Part shown: positions 46,154 to 55,404 of the stretch, piece by piece
How positions within the stretch are numbered: position 1 is the first letter of the stretch
Layout of the letters: every line of letters starts with the position of its first letter
Source of the DNA: Pedobacter glucosidilyticus DSM 23534
GTDB taxonomy: Bacteria; Bacteroidota; Bacteroidia; Sphingobacteriales; Sphingobacteriaceae
DNA: 64,000 nucleotides
Direction: 5' to 3'
Assembly: GCF_000425145.1 (NCBI RefSeq)
Contig: NZ_KE384313.1
Span: 62,001 to 126,000, forward strand
Program-made: the position numbers and the translations under genes
The notes under the pieces: model-generated
Database searches by the model: none
What the model saw: only the letters and a program-made list of their open reading frames with translations
What the model was told of the DNA's origin: nothing

Positions 46154-47425
46154 TCATTTATTTATGCGATTGGCTTCTTCTAATAAATGCTGATAAACGG
46201 TTGTCCAGCCTTCCCAAACTCCAAAATTACTTAAAGACTCGTTATGCCAAAGACTTATAAATGTGCCGTTTACTTTTTTTACTTCACTTAATAATAGGTT
46301 TAAAATATCAATTGCTTCCTGGGGTTTTAATTTCAAGTAAGTCCTTAAAGTTTGGTCCATCACTATGGTTGGAAAAACTTTTAACCCAGTACTACAATCT
46401 GCTCTTAAGTTATACCAATAAAAGGGAGTGCAAGTGCCAGCCCTAAAACCTACATCATCGGCATAAGCCATAGAGTAATCTTCCTTTATACCTACCTCTA
46501 AAAGATTTTCAAAGGTTTCGGGTAAATTAAATTTTAAATAATGTTGCCTGCTTCTTTCAATGGGATGTTGTATAATTTCCTCTAAAGCTTGCTTCTCATT
46601 CACAACTTCATCTTCATGAAGATGACTGGCATAAGAAGGATGAATACCCATAGGATGATGCTGACTTAACTTTTGTAGCAGTGCTCTAAACTTTGGATGA
46701 TTTCTTTTTGGTGCTACATCAAACTCGTGTTTATTACCCATTAAAATAAAATACTGGGTTTGTTGTTGATTGTATTTATCCCATTGGGCAACTTGCTGAT
46801 AAACATCAAAAGGATCTGTAAATCTCCCTTTTAAAAAGGATTTAAATTGCTTTAAAACCCTTTTAACAAATTTTTCTGTTTTAAAATAATAAGGTCTATC
46901 TATATCTAAAGTAGGTATAAATTTGAATCGTCGCTTTCGGAAAGGTAAATCAGGAAAACGTTGAAGCAATACATTCAGGATATCATAAGCCCATATATCT
47001 ACAACGGGTTTATGCAAAAATGAATTTGTTTTCGCGATGCTATACTTCGCTGAAAAACGCCTGTGCTGGTCTCTCCCTTTATTGGTATACTCCTCGTATC
47101 TGCTTAATAAATAAAAAGAAGCAGCAAAAACATCAAAGGGCATAGCCGATGATTGTATAGGGAAAAACACCTGATAATTATCATAATTTATGCTTTCTAA
47201 GTTTTGATATTTTATCCCTAACTCATCCAAAAGACCATAAGACTTAAAATGGATTTCATTAGCTAAAACCTCAGGACCATAACTTATTTTAGGTCCTGGA
47301 TAATTAGAAAACGCAACCGCATCATCCAGAACTTGGTAGTTAATACCCAACACCTCGCTAAATAAGAAATCAAAAATATATTGTTTCCTGCTATTTAGAT
47401 TTGGTGTATAAACGAGTAATTGCAT
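46154..47425 (-). CDS. Polysaccharide deacetylase-like protein (DUF7033 + NodB-like)
   Basis: A 423-residue protein. The N-terminal roughly 160 residues (DVFAASFYLLSRYEEY) match the domain that precedes NodB-like deacetylase barrels in Bacteroidota. The C-terminal part has FIPTLDIDRPYYFK, with an Asp pair as in the NodB motif 1, then MGIHPSYASH and a late TFISLWHNESLSNF that fits the last barrel motif. Probably acts on a surface glycan; no signal peptide is visible, so cytoplasmic or membrane-associated. Located between the SDR gene and upp. Confidence 0.75.
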   Translation of the reverse strand: MQLLVYTPNLNSRKQYIFDFLFSEVLGINYQVLDDAVAFSNYPGPKISYGPEVLANEIHFKSYGLLDELGIKYQNLESINYDNYQVFFPIQSSAMPFDVFAASFYLLSRYEEYTNKGRDQHRRFSAKYSIAKTNSFLHKPVVDIWAYDILNVLLQRFPDLPFRKRRFKFIPTLDIDRPYYFKTEKFVKRVLKQFKSFLKGRFTDPFDVYQQVAQWDKYNQQQTQYFILMGNKHEFDVAPKRNHPKFRALLQKLSQHHPMGIHPSYASHLHEDEVVNEKQALEEIIQHPIERSRQHYLKFNLPETFENLLEVGIKEDYSMAYADDVGFRAGTCTPFYWYNLRADCSTGLKVFPTIVMDQTLRTYLKLKPQEAIDILNLLLSEVKKVNGTFISLWHNESLSNFGVWEGWTTVYQHLLEEANRINK

Positions 47426-47536
47426 AGTTAAAAATAGAGATAATATTGAGATTTCCGTTCATCAACATAAGCACCATATGAATATGGCTATTTAATCTCA
47501 ATACTCCTTCTTTAAAACTATTTTAACCCAATTATA

Positions 47537-48247
47537 CTAAGTATTCGCCGTTTTAGTTGGCCTCACTTCTACTTTACTAGGCAATACTCTGGGATGCATG
47601 TTTAATAAATCTACCACCATTTGCCCCATATCTGAGGGTTGTATTTTCCAGGCATCTTTTTCAGCATCGGGCTGATGCTCGTTAAAATGAGTAGAAACAG
47701 AGCCTGGCATAATGGTACTTACTTTAATGCCATGCTGCCTTAAATCTAGCATGATAGCTTGCGTAAAACCTACTAAACCAAACTTGCTGGCATTATAAGC
47801 TGCACCACCAGCAAAAAAGTTTGTCCCCGCTAAACTAGCGATGGTGAAAATATACCCTGTACTTTTCTTTAACTCGGGCAAAGCGGCTTTAATGCTGTAA
47901 AATACGCCTGTCAAATTGGTGTCTATAGTATCATTCCAATCAGATACAGATAAATCTTCAATACTGGCAAAATGCCCAACACCAGCATTGGCAATCAGAA
48001 AATCTAGTTTACCCCATTTGGCAATAATTTGATGAATAACTTTTTGTTGGGATGAAAAATCCTTAACATCTGCTTCTAAAGGCAGAACATCTTTCCCTAG
48101 TTTTTGAGCAGCAGCCTCGGCACTAGCTAAACTTCTGCTGGTAATGGCTACTTTTATGCCTTGTTTAAGTAGGGCTTCTGCAATACCAAAACCTATACCT
48201 TTACTCCCACCTGTTATCAAGGCAACTTTATCTTGTAATTTTTGCAT
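47537..48247 (-). CDS. SDR family NAD(P)-dependent oxidoreductase
   Basis: A 236-residue short-chain dehydrogenase with the cofactor motif TGGSKGIGFGIAEAL, the NNAG-like IANAGVG, the catalytic Ser in FTIASLAGT and Y-x-x-x-K in AAYNASKFG. It resembles 3-ketoacyl-ACP reductase-like SDRs but is not in a lipid operon; the substrate is unknown. Confidence 0.9.
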   Translation of the reverse strand: MQKLQDKVALITGGSKGIGFGIAEALLKQGIKVAITSRSLASAEAAAQKLGKDVLPLEADVKDFSSQQKVIHQIIAKWGKLDFLIANAGVGHFASIEDLSVSDWNDTIDTNLTGVFYSIKAALPELKKSTGYIFTIASLAGTNFFAGGAAYNASKFGLVGFTQAIMLDLRQHGIKVSTIMPGSVSTHFNEHQPDAEKDAWKIQPSDMGQMVVDLLNMHPRVLPSKVEVRPTKTANT

Positions 48248-48373
48248 GATTTATATTTTAATGAAAGTGTTAGTTTCTATAGCTTTTCGCATAATAAGCA
48301 TACCAAATTGCATCATATCTTTTGAATGGGAGATATTTTACTGATATATGATATTTTAGCTAGTTATCAAAAA

Positions 48374-49252
48374 CTACTCTGAGTAACCAAAACTTTTAAG
48401 GTAATTCTCGCGGTTACGCCAATCTGGTATTACTTTAACAAACATTTCTAAAAACACTTTCTTTTGTAAGAATTCTTCCATGTCTTGTCTGGCATAAGTA
48501 CCTACCCTTTTTAACATAGAACCTGCAGGCCCAATAATGATATTTTTTTGGGAATCTCTTTCTACCACAATTTCTGCGCTGATACGGATGATCTCTTTAG
48601 ACTCTTTAAAGGAAGTTACGATAACTTCTGTACTATAAGGAATCTCTTTTTTGTAAAGTTTAAATATTTTTTCGCGAATCATTTCGGATACGAAAAATCG
48701 CTCTGAGCGGGTAGTAAGTTCGTCTTTCTCATAATAAGGTGGGTGTACAGGTAGTTTTTCTACAATGTACTGCATCACCTTATCTACATTGTATTGGTGT
48801 AGGGCAGAAATACCTATTATAGCATCAGGGTTTAGTTTTTCTCTCCAATAAGAAATTTTTTCCTCTACTTGGTCTTGGTTAGATTCATCTATTTTGTTGA
48901 TTAAAATCATGAGGTGAGCTTTAGACTTTTTAATCTTTTCTAAAACGTCTTGCTCGTCATGCTTCTCATTAATATCAGTAACAAATACTAGAATATCAGA
49001 ATCTTCTAAAGTATCATCCACCGCATGCATCATGGTTTCTTGCAGTTTATAATTAGGTTTGATAATACCTGGAGTATCAGAAAAAACAATCTGATAGTCT
49101 TCTTCATTAACAATACCAATAATACGATGCCTGGTGGTTTGAGCTTTGGGCGTTATGATAGCCATTTTCTCTCCAACAAGTGCGTTCATTAAGGTAGATT
49201 TACCCGCATTTGGTTTCCCGATGATGCTTACAAAGCCTGCTTTATGCGACAT
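48374..49252 (-). CDS. era: GTPase Era
   Basis: A 292-residue GTPase for 16S rRNA maturation and 30S assembly. Motifs are G1 GKPNAGKST, G3 DTPGI and G4 NKID; the C-terminal KH domain has the IIGPAGSMLKRVGTYARQDM-like signature. It begins divergently from the tRNA unit; no neighbour operon is visible. Confidence 0.96.
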   Translation of the reverse strand: MSHKAGFVSIIGKPNAGKSTLMNALVGEKMAIITPKAQTTRHRIIGIVNEEDYQIVFSDTPGIIKPNYKLQETMMHAVDDTLEDSDILVFVTDINEKHDEQDVLEKIKKSKAHLMILINKIDESNQDQVEEKISYWREKLNPDAIIGISALHQYNVDKVMQYIVEKLPVHPPYYEKDELTTRSERFFVSEMIREKIFKLYKKEIPYSTEVIVTSFKESKEIIRISAEIVVERDSQKNIIIGPAGSMLKRVGTYARQDMEEFLQKKVFLEMFVKVIPDWRNRENYLKSFGYSE

Positions 49253-49272
49253 TTAATTTTTTTTAAATTTTA

Positions 49273-49304
49273 TTTGGAGTACAAAGAAACGAATTATATC
49301 TTTG
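49273..49304 (+). promoter_or_regulatory. Bacteroidota-type promoter ahead of the tRNA pair
   Basis: A -33 element TTTG (49273-49276) and a -7 element TATCTTTG (49297-49304, consensus TAnnTTTG) are separated by 20 bp. They point towards tRNA-Met about 90 bp downstream. Confidence 0.7.
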
Positions 49305-49394
49305 CAGTCCAATTCGGAACAGGATTTAAATTCTAAACCGACCAAAAACACAGCGATTGTGTTACAAAAATGAAGTTTTAAAACCAAAATATAG

Positions 49395-49467
<73 letters not shown>

Positions 49468-49519
49468 CCTCAGAAAGCTAAAGAATTATTAAGAAATAAT
49501 TTAGGCAAGCTTTCAAAAT

Positions 49520-49591
49520 GGCCCGTTCGTCTAGGGGTTAGGACGCCAGATTTTCATTCTGGAAACAGGGGTTCGATTCCCCTACGGGCTA
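49520..49591 (+). tRNA. tRNA-Glu (TTC)
   Basis: The cloverleaf has acceptor GGCCCGT/ACGGGCT (first pair G-U), anticodon stem CCAGA/TCTGG with loop TTTTCAT giving anticodon TTC, and T arm AGGGG-TTCGATT-CCCCT. CCA is not encoded. It follows tRNA-Met by 52 bp and is probably processed from the same transcript. Confidence 0.93.
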
Positions 49592-49616
49592 CGAAAATTA
49601 AATAATAAAAGCTATT

Positions 49617-49650
49617 AAAACCTGCAAACCAAATATTTGCAGGTTTTTTT
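49617..49650 (+). terminator. Intrinsic terminator after the tRNA pair
   Basis: AAAACCTGCAAA pairs with TTTGCAGGTTTT (12 bp) around a short loop and is followed by more T. It closes the tRNA unit. Confidence 0.85.
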
Positions 49651-49744
49651 GTTTACGTTAATTATGATTAAAGCCATAGCGAAAAAGCCCCATAAGAACA
49701 ATAAAGGTGTCTTTTTCGAATAGATTGTTGAATAATATCTATGA

Positions 49745-49860
49745 TTATGCGCTCCGCTATGATTATTCGCTCTGCTATGATTATGTCGCTCCTCTGGAGC
49801 TAAACAATATATCCTAATTGATTCTATGATTATTTCGCTCCGTAGGAGCTGAAATAACGT
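49745..49860. repeat. GCTCC hairpin repeats (REP-like) upstream of the transposase
   Basis: Four related units of the form TATGATTAT-x-TCGCTC. Two carry hairpins: GCTCC-TCT-GGAGC near 49789-49801, and GCTCC-GTA-GGAGC near 49842-49854. The other two keep only the left half. They resemble repetitive extragenic palindromes. Confidence 0.65.
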
Positions 49861-50001
49861 TTTAATATCTGATTGAATATTTCGTTTATTAATTTATGTT
49901 TTAGAAAAAAGAAAATATAGTATATTAACCTATAGATTTAAAAAATATTCTATATATCTCTTTAATAACCCTATAGAGGAGAAAACATCTCCATAAAAAC
50001 A

Positions 50002-50125
50002 AACAAAAAAGCCCCAGAGGGGCGACATCTTAATAGAAAAAAATAACAATAATCCAAAAAGCCCCAGAGGGGCGACATCTTAATAGAAAAAAATAACAAC
50101 AATCCAAAAAGCCCCAAAGGGGCGA
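50002..50125. repeat. 50-bp direct repeats with GCCCC hairpins
   Basis: The hairpin GCCCC-AGA-GGGGC occurs at 50011-50023 and 50061-50073, and a variant GCCCC-AAA-GGGGC at 50111-50123, spaced exactly 50 bp apart. The whole 50-bp unit is repeated almost perfectly. The block ends 18 bp before the transposase ATG, so it lies in its leader and is a likely substrate site. Confidence 0.85.
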
Positions 50126-50143
50126 AATTAAAAAACAAATCAA

Positions 50144-50605
50144 ATGGCCAACACCTACACCCAAATATATTTACATATTGTGTTTTCTGTGAAAGGAAGA
50201 CAAAATCTAGTTCTAAAAAACTGGCAAGACGAATTGCACAAATACATCTGCGGAATTGTAAACGCAAAGGAACAAAAAGTATATGCCATTGGCGGTATGC
50301 CTGATCATATACACATCCTACTCAGTATAAAACCTAACATCGCTATATCTGATTTAGTGCGAGATATTAAAGCAAATTCATCAAAATGGATTAACGAAAA
50401 AAGATTGATAACCGGTCTTTTTCAGTGGCAAGAGGGCTATGGTGCATTTTCTTATTCAAAATCTCAACTAGATACGATTATCGCATACATTAACAACCAA
50501 GAACAACATCATGAAAAGAAAAAATTCAGAGATGAATACTTGGAATTACTTCAAAAGTTTGATGTAGAATACGATGAGAAATATCTTTTTGAATGGATAG
50601 ACTAA
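50144..50605 (+). CDS. IS200/IS605-like REP-associated tyrosine transposase (RAYT)
   Basis: A 153-residue single-strand DNA transposase of the Y1 (HUH) family. The HUH pair is in GMPDHIHILLSI (His55, His57) and the probable catalytic Tyr is Tyr104 in GYGAFSYSKSQLD. Length matches TnpA. No tnpB and no clear insertion-sequence ends accompany it; instead it sits next to hairpin repeats, as RAYT proteins do with REP elements. It could be a domesticated enzyme that spreads REPs or a short IS200 copy. Confidence 0.88.
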   Translation: MANTYTQIYLHIVFSVKGRQNLVLKNWQDELHKYICGIVNAKEQKVYAIGGMPDHIHILLSIKPNIAISDLVRDIKANSSKWINEKRLITGLFQWQEGYGAFSYSKSQLDTIIAYINNQEQHHEKKKFRDEYLELLQKFDVEYDEKYLFEWID

Positions 50606-50739
50606 TAATTGCCCTAAACATTAAATGATACGCAAAATCATTCATTTTAGTTTCCCTAAAATCGTACTTTCAAAAAATCTAGGTTAATTTATTTTGATTT
50701 TTACCTGTACTGTCTTTTACAAACTTCTTTATTAATACA

Positions 50740-51516
50740 TCAAAAAGATTTAAAAAAATCTATGATAACTGTATTCGCTTCTTGAGGGTACTCATGCCCC
50801 CCAGGATAGCTATAAACAATACTAGGGTTACCACTTGTGGAGTGATAAAGCTTCGCAAATTGATTGATATTCTTACCCACAGTTTCACATTTGTTTTTCT
50901 TTAATAGCGCCTGATAAGTGATTTTTTGCCATGTAGGTTTTACCAAAGGATCTTTTTCTCCAATCAAATGAAAAAAAGGTTTTGGCTCTAATAAATGCAG
51001 TAATTTAAGTGCTGCTGCACCAGTTGGGGCAAATGCCTTAAAAATAGCCCCCCTTGTTGCCCATAGCAAGTAAGTAAAAGAGCCTCCGTTAGAGTGTCCT
51101 GTAGCAAAAACTCTATCCTGATCTACCATGTATTCTTTTTTGATATAGGCTAACATGATATCAAAAAAAGCTAAATCTCTATTTTGCTTATTAGTATCTA
51201 TTAACCATCCATTTTTTTTGCCTTCTTTATCTGTAATTTGTCCAGGTGTGGGTAAACCTTGTGGATAAATATATATGGCATTGTTCCACAATTGTTCAAA
51301 TTTACGACCTTGGTAAGCGTGATTCATGGTACCGCCATGTCCGTGGAAAATAAATACCACAGGGGTAGCTTTATTTTTTGCAGAAGCAGGAATATAAACT
51401 AAAGCTTTACGCATTTCTTTACCTACTATCCATTCTAAGGTTTGGAGTTGCGTTTGAGCGTAAGCTGAATTTAAGGTACCAAACCCTATAAATAATAAAA
51501 GTAACCTTTTAAACAT
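50740..51516 (-). CDS. Exported alpha/beta hydrolase (PHB depolymerase/feruloyl esterase-like, LpqC type)
   Basis: A 258-residue hydrolase with a signal peptide (ending SAYAQ). The oxyanion region is VVFIFHGHGGTMNHAYQ, the nucleophile is Ser in ATGHSNGGSFTYLLW, the Asp lies in IGEKDPLVKP and the His in YPGGHEYPQ, forming the catalytic triad. The family cleaves polyester or feruloyl ester bonds; substrate unknown. It is downstream of the PAS kinase on the same strand, 42 bp away. Confidence 0.87.
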   Translation of the reverse strand: MFKRLLLLFIGFGTLNSAYAQTQLQTLEWIVGKEMRKALVYIPASAKNKATPVVFIFHGHGGTMNHAYQGRKFEQLWNNAIYIYPQGLPTPGQITDKEGKKNGWLIDTNKQNRDLAFFDIMLAYIKKEYMVDQDRVFATGHSNGGSFTYLLWATRGAIFKAFAPTGAAALKLLHLLEPKPFFHLIGEKDPLVKPTWQKITYQALLKKNKCETVGKNINQFAKLYHSTSGNPSIVYSYPGGHEYPQEANTVIIDFFKSF

Positions 51517-51558
51517 CGTCTAAACTTTCATTTTTAGATGGTTAAAAATTATAAAAGT

Positions 51559-54180
51559 TTAAGCATTATTTTGTGCAGATAATAAATAAACCTTAAAAGT
51601 TGTTCCTTGATTAATTTCGCTCCGCACTTCTATTTTACCACCCATGGTTTCTATTTGATTTTTGGTGATAAATAAACCTATTCCTCTTGCATCGGGGTTT
51701 CCATGAAATGTTTGGTACATACCAAAAAGTTTTGAGCCTTGTGTTTTTAAATCTATACCTACACCATTATCACTAATGGTTAAAACGATATATTTATCTT
51801 CTTCATAGCAATCAATTTTTACAAAGCTTTCTCTTTCTGTAGCACTATACTTAATGGCATTATTGATCAAGTTAAAAAGTATACTGTCTAAATATGCAGA
51901 AATACCTTTTACCAAAATTTTAGCTTTAATATGGTTTTCTACTTTAACATTTGCAGTAGCTGCCATAACCTTTAAGTTACTAATTGCATGCTCTGTAAAC
52001 GCGTACAAATCTAAACTTATAAGATTTGCTACTGTTTCAGAATTCATTTGAACAACCTCATTCAAATGAGCAATAGTTTCAGTAAGGTTGTCGGCTGCGG
52101 TTTTAATCAATTGTAAAATGTTATTGCTTTCCAATTCGGGGTTTTCTTGGAAAAGTAAGTAAACCAACATTTCTATATTGCTGGTATGTGATCTTAAATT
52201 GTGCGAAACAATATGAGCGAAATTTTTTAACCTTTTATTTTGATCTTTAGTTACTTCTAACAGCGTTTGTATTTCGTACTCGGCATTTTTAAGAGCTGTT
52301 ATATCCACAACCTGAAAAATAAAGTATAAAATTTCTCCTTCGTCGTCTCTAACTACAGAAGCTGCTAATATCACATATACAATACTATTATTTTTATGGA
52401 TGTAACGTTTTTCTAACCGATAATCGTTTATTTTTCCATTTATCAAATTATGGTAAAGTGTTGTATCTAAATCTCTATCATCAGGATGAGTAATATTTTT
52501 AAATGTTACTTTTTTAAGCTCATTTTCTGTATAACCAATAAAGTCACACAATCTTTTATTAGCCTGTATTAAGTTAGCTTCTTTATTCAATAATGCCATT
52601 CCTATAGCAGCATTTTCAAAATTTCCTCTAAAAGCTTGTTCGCTAATTTTCAGCTTTTCTTGCGTTACTTTACGTTCGGTGATATCATCGGTATACATAA
52701 TGATACCACCTTGTGTTTTGCTATCTAAAAACCAAGGTTTAATTTCCCATTCAATCCATTGTACTGTTCCGTCTTCTCTAATAAATTTATCTTCTTCACA
52801 TTTCTGACTGACGCCTTGTAAACAGTTTTGATGTATTTTTTTCCAATCCTCACCAATTTCAGGGAAAATTTCATAATGAGATTTACCAATGATGTCTAAA
52901 CCATTAAGTTTATAATCATCTATCCATTTATTTGAAGCTGCTAAGTAATGAAGGTTGGTATCAAACATAGCTATAGCACTTGGTGCTTGTTTAACAAACT
53001 GCTGATTGCGTTCAAAAGCTAGTTTCTGCTCTGTAATATCTGTATGGGTGCCAAACATCATCAAAGGCTTTCCGTCTGCTGTCCACGATGTTATTTTTCC
53101 TCTATCTAAAATCCATACCCAATGCCCATTTTTATGGCGCATTCTGCATTCGCTATGATAATATTCTGTAATTTTATTACAACAATCGTTAATTTTTTCG
53201 TTTGATTTTTTTAAGTCTTCCGGATGACTCAGGTTAACCCAAGTTTCTATACTGATAGGTTGCAATTCTTCAAGTGTATAACCTACAATTTCTGCCCAAC
53301 GCTCATTAAATATGGTTTCGCCGGTTTGGATATTCCACTCCCAAGTGCCAGCATTGGTACCCAGAATAACATTTTCCAGCTTTTCTCGCTCAGAAATTAA
53401 AGCAATTTCTAATACTTTACTTTGATTTATATCCTGAAAAGTACCATAAACTCTGGTGCAAATACCATTTACAAATTCTGCTAAACCTATAGCTCTAACC
53501 CATTTTAAATTACCTTTGGCAGTTATAATTTGAAGTTCCAAATCATAAGAAATACCCGTTTTTAATAATTGAGTTACCGCATTTTCTATCAACTGCTTGT
53601 TGCTACCAGTATAAAAATCCAAAGCAGAGTGTATATCTGGGATGTAATCATCTGATACCTCATGGATAAGTTTGGTTACATGGCTCCAAAAAGGCTGCAT
53701 GGTGCTTAGGTTAATTTCCCAAAAGCCTACAGAAGCGGCCACGTTACACCGCACCAATAAATCTTCTTTTACTTTTAAATCGGTAATATCTACATGTGCC
53801 GCTATTAATCTTATAGCCTTCCCTGTATCACTTTTAATGATTAAACCTATCATTTTTAACCATTTAACCGATCCATTTTTATGATAGTACCTTACAATAA
53901 GGTTAAAGTTTGTTTCTTTTGTATGACTGGTTTCCTGAATATTTTGTGAAACAGCTCCTAGGTCTTCATGGTGTATCATATTTTTCCATGAAGAAGATGT
54001 ATTTGATAATTCTTCCGGATTGTATCCTAAAATAGTCCAAAATTTTAAACTTACCCATTCATGTTCTTGATTTTCTAAATCCCAAAACCATAAACCATCA
54101 AGCGCAATGTCTTGAACAAAGTTGAAAATTGATGAGTCTTGCTTTACGAGTTGATGTAATTCTTCTTTTAAATAGCTCAT
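51559..54180 (-). CDS. Multi-PAS sensor histidine kinase
   Basis: An 873-residue protein with five PAS domains in a row (about 18-137, 138-255, 256-386, 387-504, 505-631), several with PAC-type ends such as GTHTDITEQK and YTDDITERK. A HisKA-like domain follows, with the phospho-acceptor in FAHIVSHNLRSHTSNIEML, and a HATPase domain (NLINNAIKYSA, ISDNGVGIDL, DARGIGLFITKNQIE). There is no membrane helix, so it is a cytoplasmic sensor. No response regulator is adjacent. Confidence 0.92.
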   Translation of the reverse strand: MSYLKEELHQLVKQDSSIFNFVQDIALDGLWFWDLENQEHEWVSLKFWTILGYNPEELSNTSSSWKNMIHHEDLGAVSQNIQETSHTKETNFNLIVRYYHKNGSVKWLKMIGLIIKSDTGKAIRLIAAHVDITDLKVKEDLLVRCNVAASVGFWEINLSTMQPFWSHVTKLIHEVSDDYIPDIHSALDFYTGSNKQLIENAVTQLLKTGISYDLELQIITAKGNLKWVRAIGLAEFVNGICTRVYGTFQDINQSKVLEIALISEREKLENVILGTNAGTWEWNIQTGETIFNERWAEIVGYTLEELQPISIETWVNLSHPEDLKKSNEKINDCCNKITEYYHSECRMRHKNGHWVWILDRGKITSWTADGKPLMMFGTHTDITEQKLAFERNQQFVKQAPSAIAMFDTNLHYLAASNKWIDDYKLNGLDIIGKSHYEIFPEIGEDWKKIHQNCLQGVSQKCEEDKFIREDGTVQWIEWEIKPWFLDSKTQGGIIMYTDDITERKVTQEKLKISEQAFRGNFENAAIGMALLNKEANLIQANKRLCDFIGYTENELKKVTFKNITHPDDRDLDTTLYHNLINGKINDYRLEKRYIHKNNSIVYVILAASVVRDDEGEILYFIFQVVDITALKNAEYEIQTLLEVTKDQNKRLKNFAHIVSHNLRSHTSNIEMLVYLLFQENPELESNNILQLIKTAADNLTETIAHLNEVVQMNSETVANLISLDLYAFTEHAISNLKVMAATANVKVENHIKAKILVKGISAYLDSILFNLINNAIKYSATERESFVKIDCYEEDKYIVLTISDNGVGIDLKTQGSKLFGMYQTFHGNPDARGIGLFITKNQIETMGGKIEVRSEINQGTTFKVYLLSAQNNA

Positions 54181-54452
54181 AAAAAAGCTTGATTGAGAGT
54201 GGTTAACATAAAGTAGTGAAATATCATATTTATACTCTTATAATGGATATTAGTTTCAATTTTTAAAATAAATATAACTCATAAAAATAATTAATTTTAA
54301 TTATAAATACATAAAAATACAAAATTATTAACTCATAAAAAATATATAAAACATCTAAATATATATATTTTTCTATTTTTAAGCCGCATTTTTTATTCAT
54401 TCATTTAAGTATTTCTTGTTGTTACACCATAATACCATAGAATTTAATATTT

Positions 54453-55349
54453 TTGATGCTCTTAAGTAAAATTAATATTTTGGAAAAGCATATTACTTTG
54501 GGTGTAGACATTGGCAGATCGCATATTACTGCTGCCTTAGTAGATCTGAGATCGGGTCATATTCTGGATGATAGTTATAGAAGAGAGCGGATTAACGCTA
54601 AAGACTCGGCAGAGAACATTATCAAAAACTGGAGTGTAGTAATGAAAGATATTATGAATTCTAGTTACAGACCGGTAAGCGGTATTGGTATGGCTTTCCC
54701 TGGCCCTTTTAACTACGATGATGGAGTATCTTTACTTAAAGCCAATGGCAAATATGAATCTTTATACGGGTTAAATATTAAAAACTTACTAGCAGAAGAG
54801 TTAGGCTATCCAAAAGCATCTATTAAAATGATGAATGACGCCGCTTGTTTTCTTACTGGCGAGTTATTTAAAAGAGACCTAGAAGGCTGTAATAACACTA
54901 TTGGTATTACTATAGGCACAGGCTTAGGCACTGCACATTACAAAGATGGTGTAACCGAAGACTGTAAACTTTGGAAAACTCCCTTTCTAAAAGGTAAAGC
55001 AGAAGATTATTTATCTACTCGCTGGTTTGTGAAAAGATATAAAGAACTTACCGGAAACACGATTAAAGACATCAGAGCATTATTAGCCACAGATACACAA
55101 GACGCCGCTTTTGAGATTATATTTGATGAGTTTTCGGTTAATTTAGCCGAATTTTTATATACGTTTATAAGAAAAAAAGATGCGCTAAGTATTGTTATTG
55201 GCGGGCTTATCATACCTGCACAAAAATATTTCTGGAGAAAAACAGCACAATACTTACACGATAAAATGTTTTATAGTATCCCTATACACATAGCCGTACA
55301 TGGCGAAAGAGCACCTTTAATTGGCGCTGCTTCTATAGGCCATCATTAA
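54453..55349 (+). CDS. ROK family protein (sugar kinase-like)
   Basis: A 298-residue actin-fold protein of the ROK family: the phosphate motif is GVDIGRSHITAALVDL near the N-terminus, GMAFPGPFNYDDGV, and GITIGTGLGTA as the second phosphate loop. The usual zinc cluster CxCGxxGCxE of ROK kinases is absent, so it may be a degenerate or different branch. The start could be the ATG at 54453 or the following ATG at 54456 (MLLSKINIL). Substrate unknown. Confidence 0.85.
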   Translation: MMLLSKINILEKHITLGVDIGRSHITAALVDLRSGHILDDSYRRERINAKDSAENIIKNWSVVMKDIMNSSYRPVSGIGMAFPGPFNYDDGVSLLKANGKYESLYGLNIKNLLAEELGYPKASIKMMNDAACFLTGELFKRDLEGCNNTIGITIGTGLGTAHYKDGVTEDCKLWKTPFLKGKAEDYLSTRWFVKRYKELTGNTIKDIRALLATDTQDAAFEIIFDEFSVNLAEFLYTFIRKKDALSIVIGGLIIPAQKYFWRKTAQYLHDKMFYSIPIHIAVHGERAPLIGAASIGHH

Positions 55350-55358
55350 AAAATTAAA

Positions 55359-55395
55359 AAGCATAAATCAACAATATCATGGTTGATTTATGCTT
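55359..55395. terminator. Bidirectional hairpin between the ROK gene and the metal efflux operon
   Basis: AAGCATAAATCAAC (55359-55372) pairs perfectly with GTTGATTTATGCTT (55382-55395) around a 9-nt loop. It lies between two converging genes and is flanked by A and T runs. Confidence 0.75.
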
Positions 55396-55404
55396 GATAT
55401 TCCC

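Noticed and set aside
50002-50125. The 50-bp direct repeats as a short CRISPR array
   Set aside because: Only two full and one partial copy, the whole 50-bp unit including the 'spacer' is repeated, and no cas gene is near. They are REP-like hairpins.
49971-50267. Minus-strand 98-codon frame over the GCCCC repeats
   Set aside because: It is a by-product of the tandem repeats (repeating LGLFxxFF-like residues) and overlaps the transposase start on the other strand.
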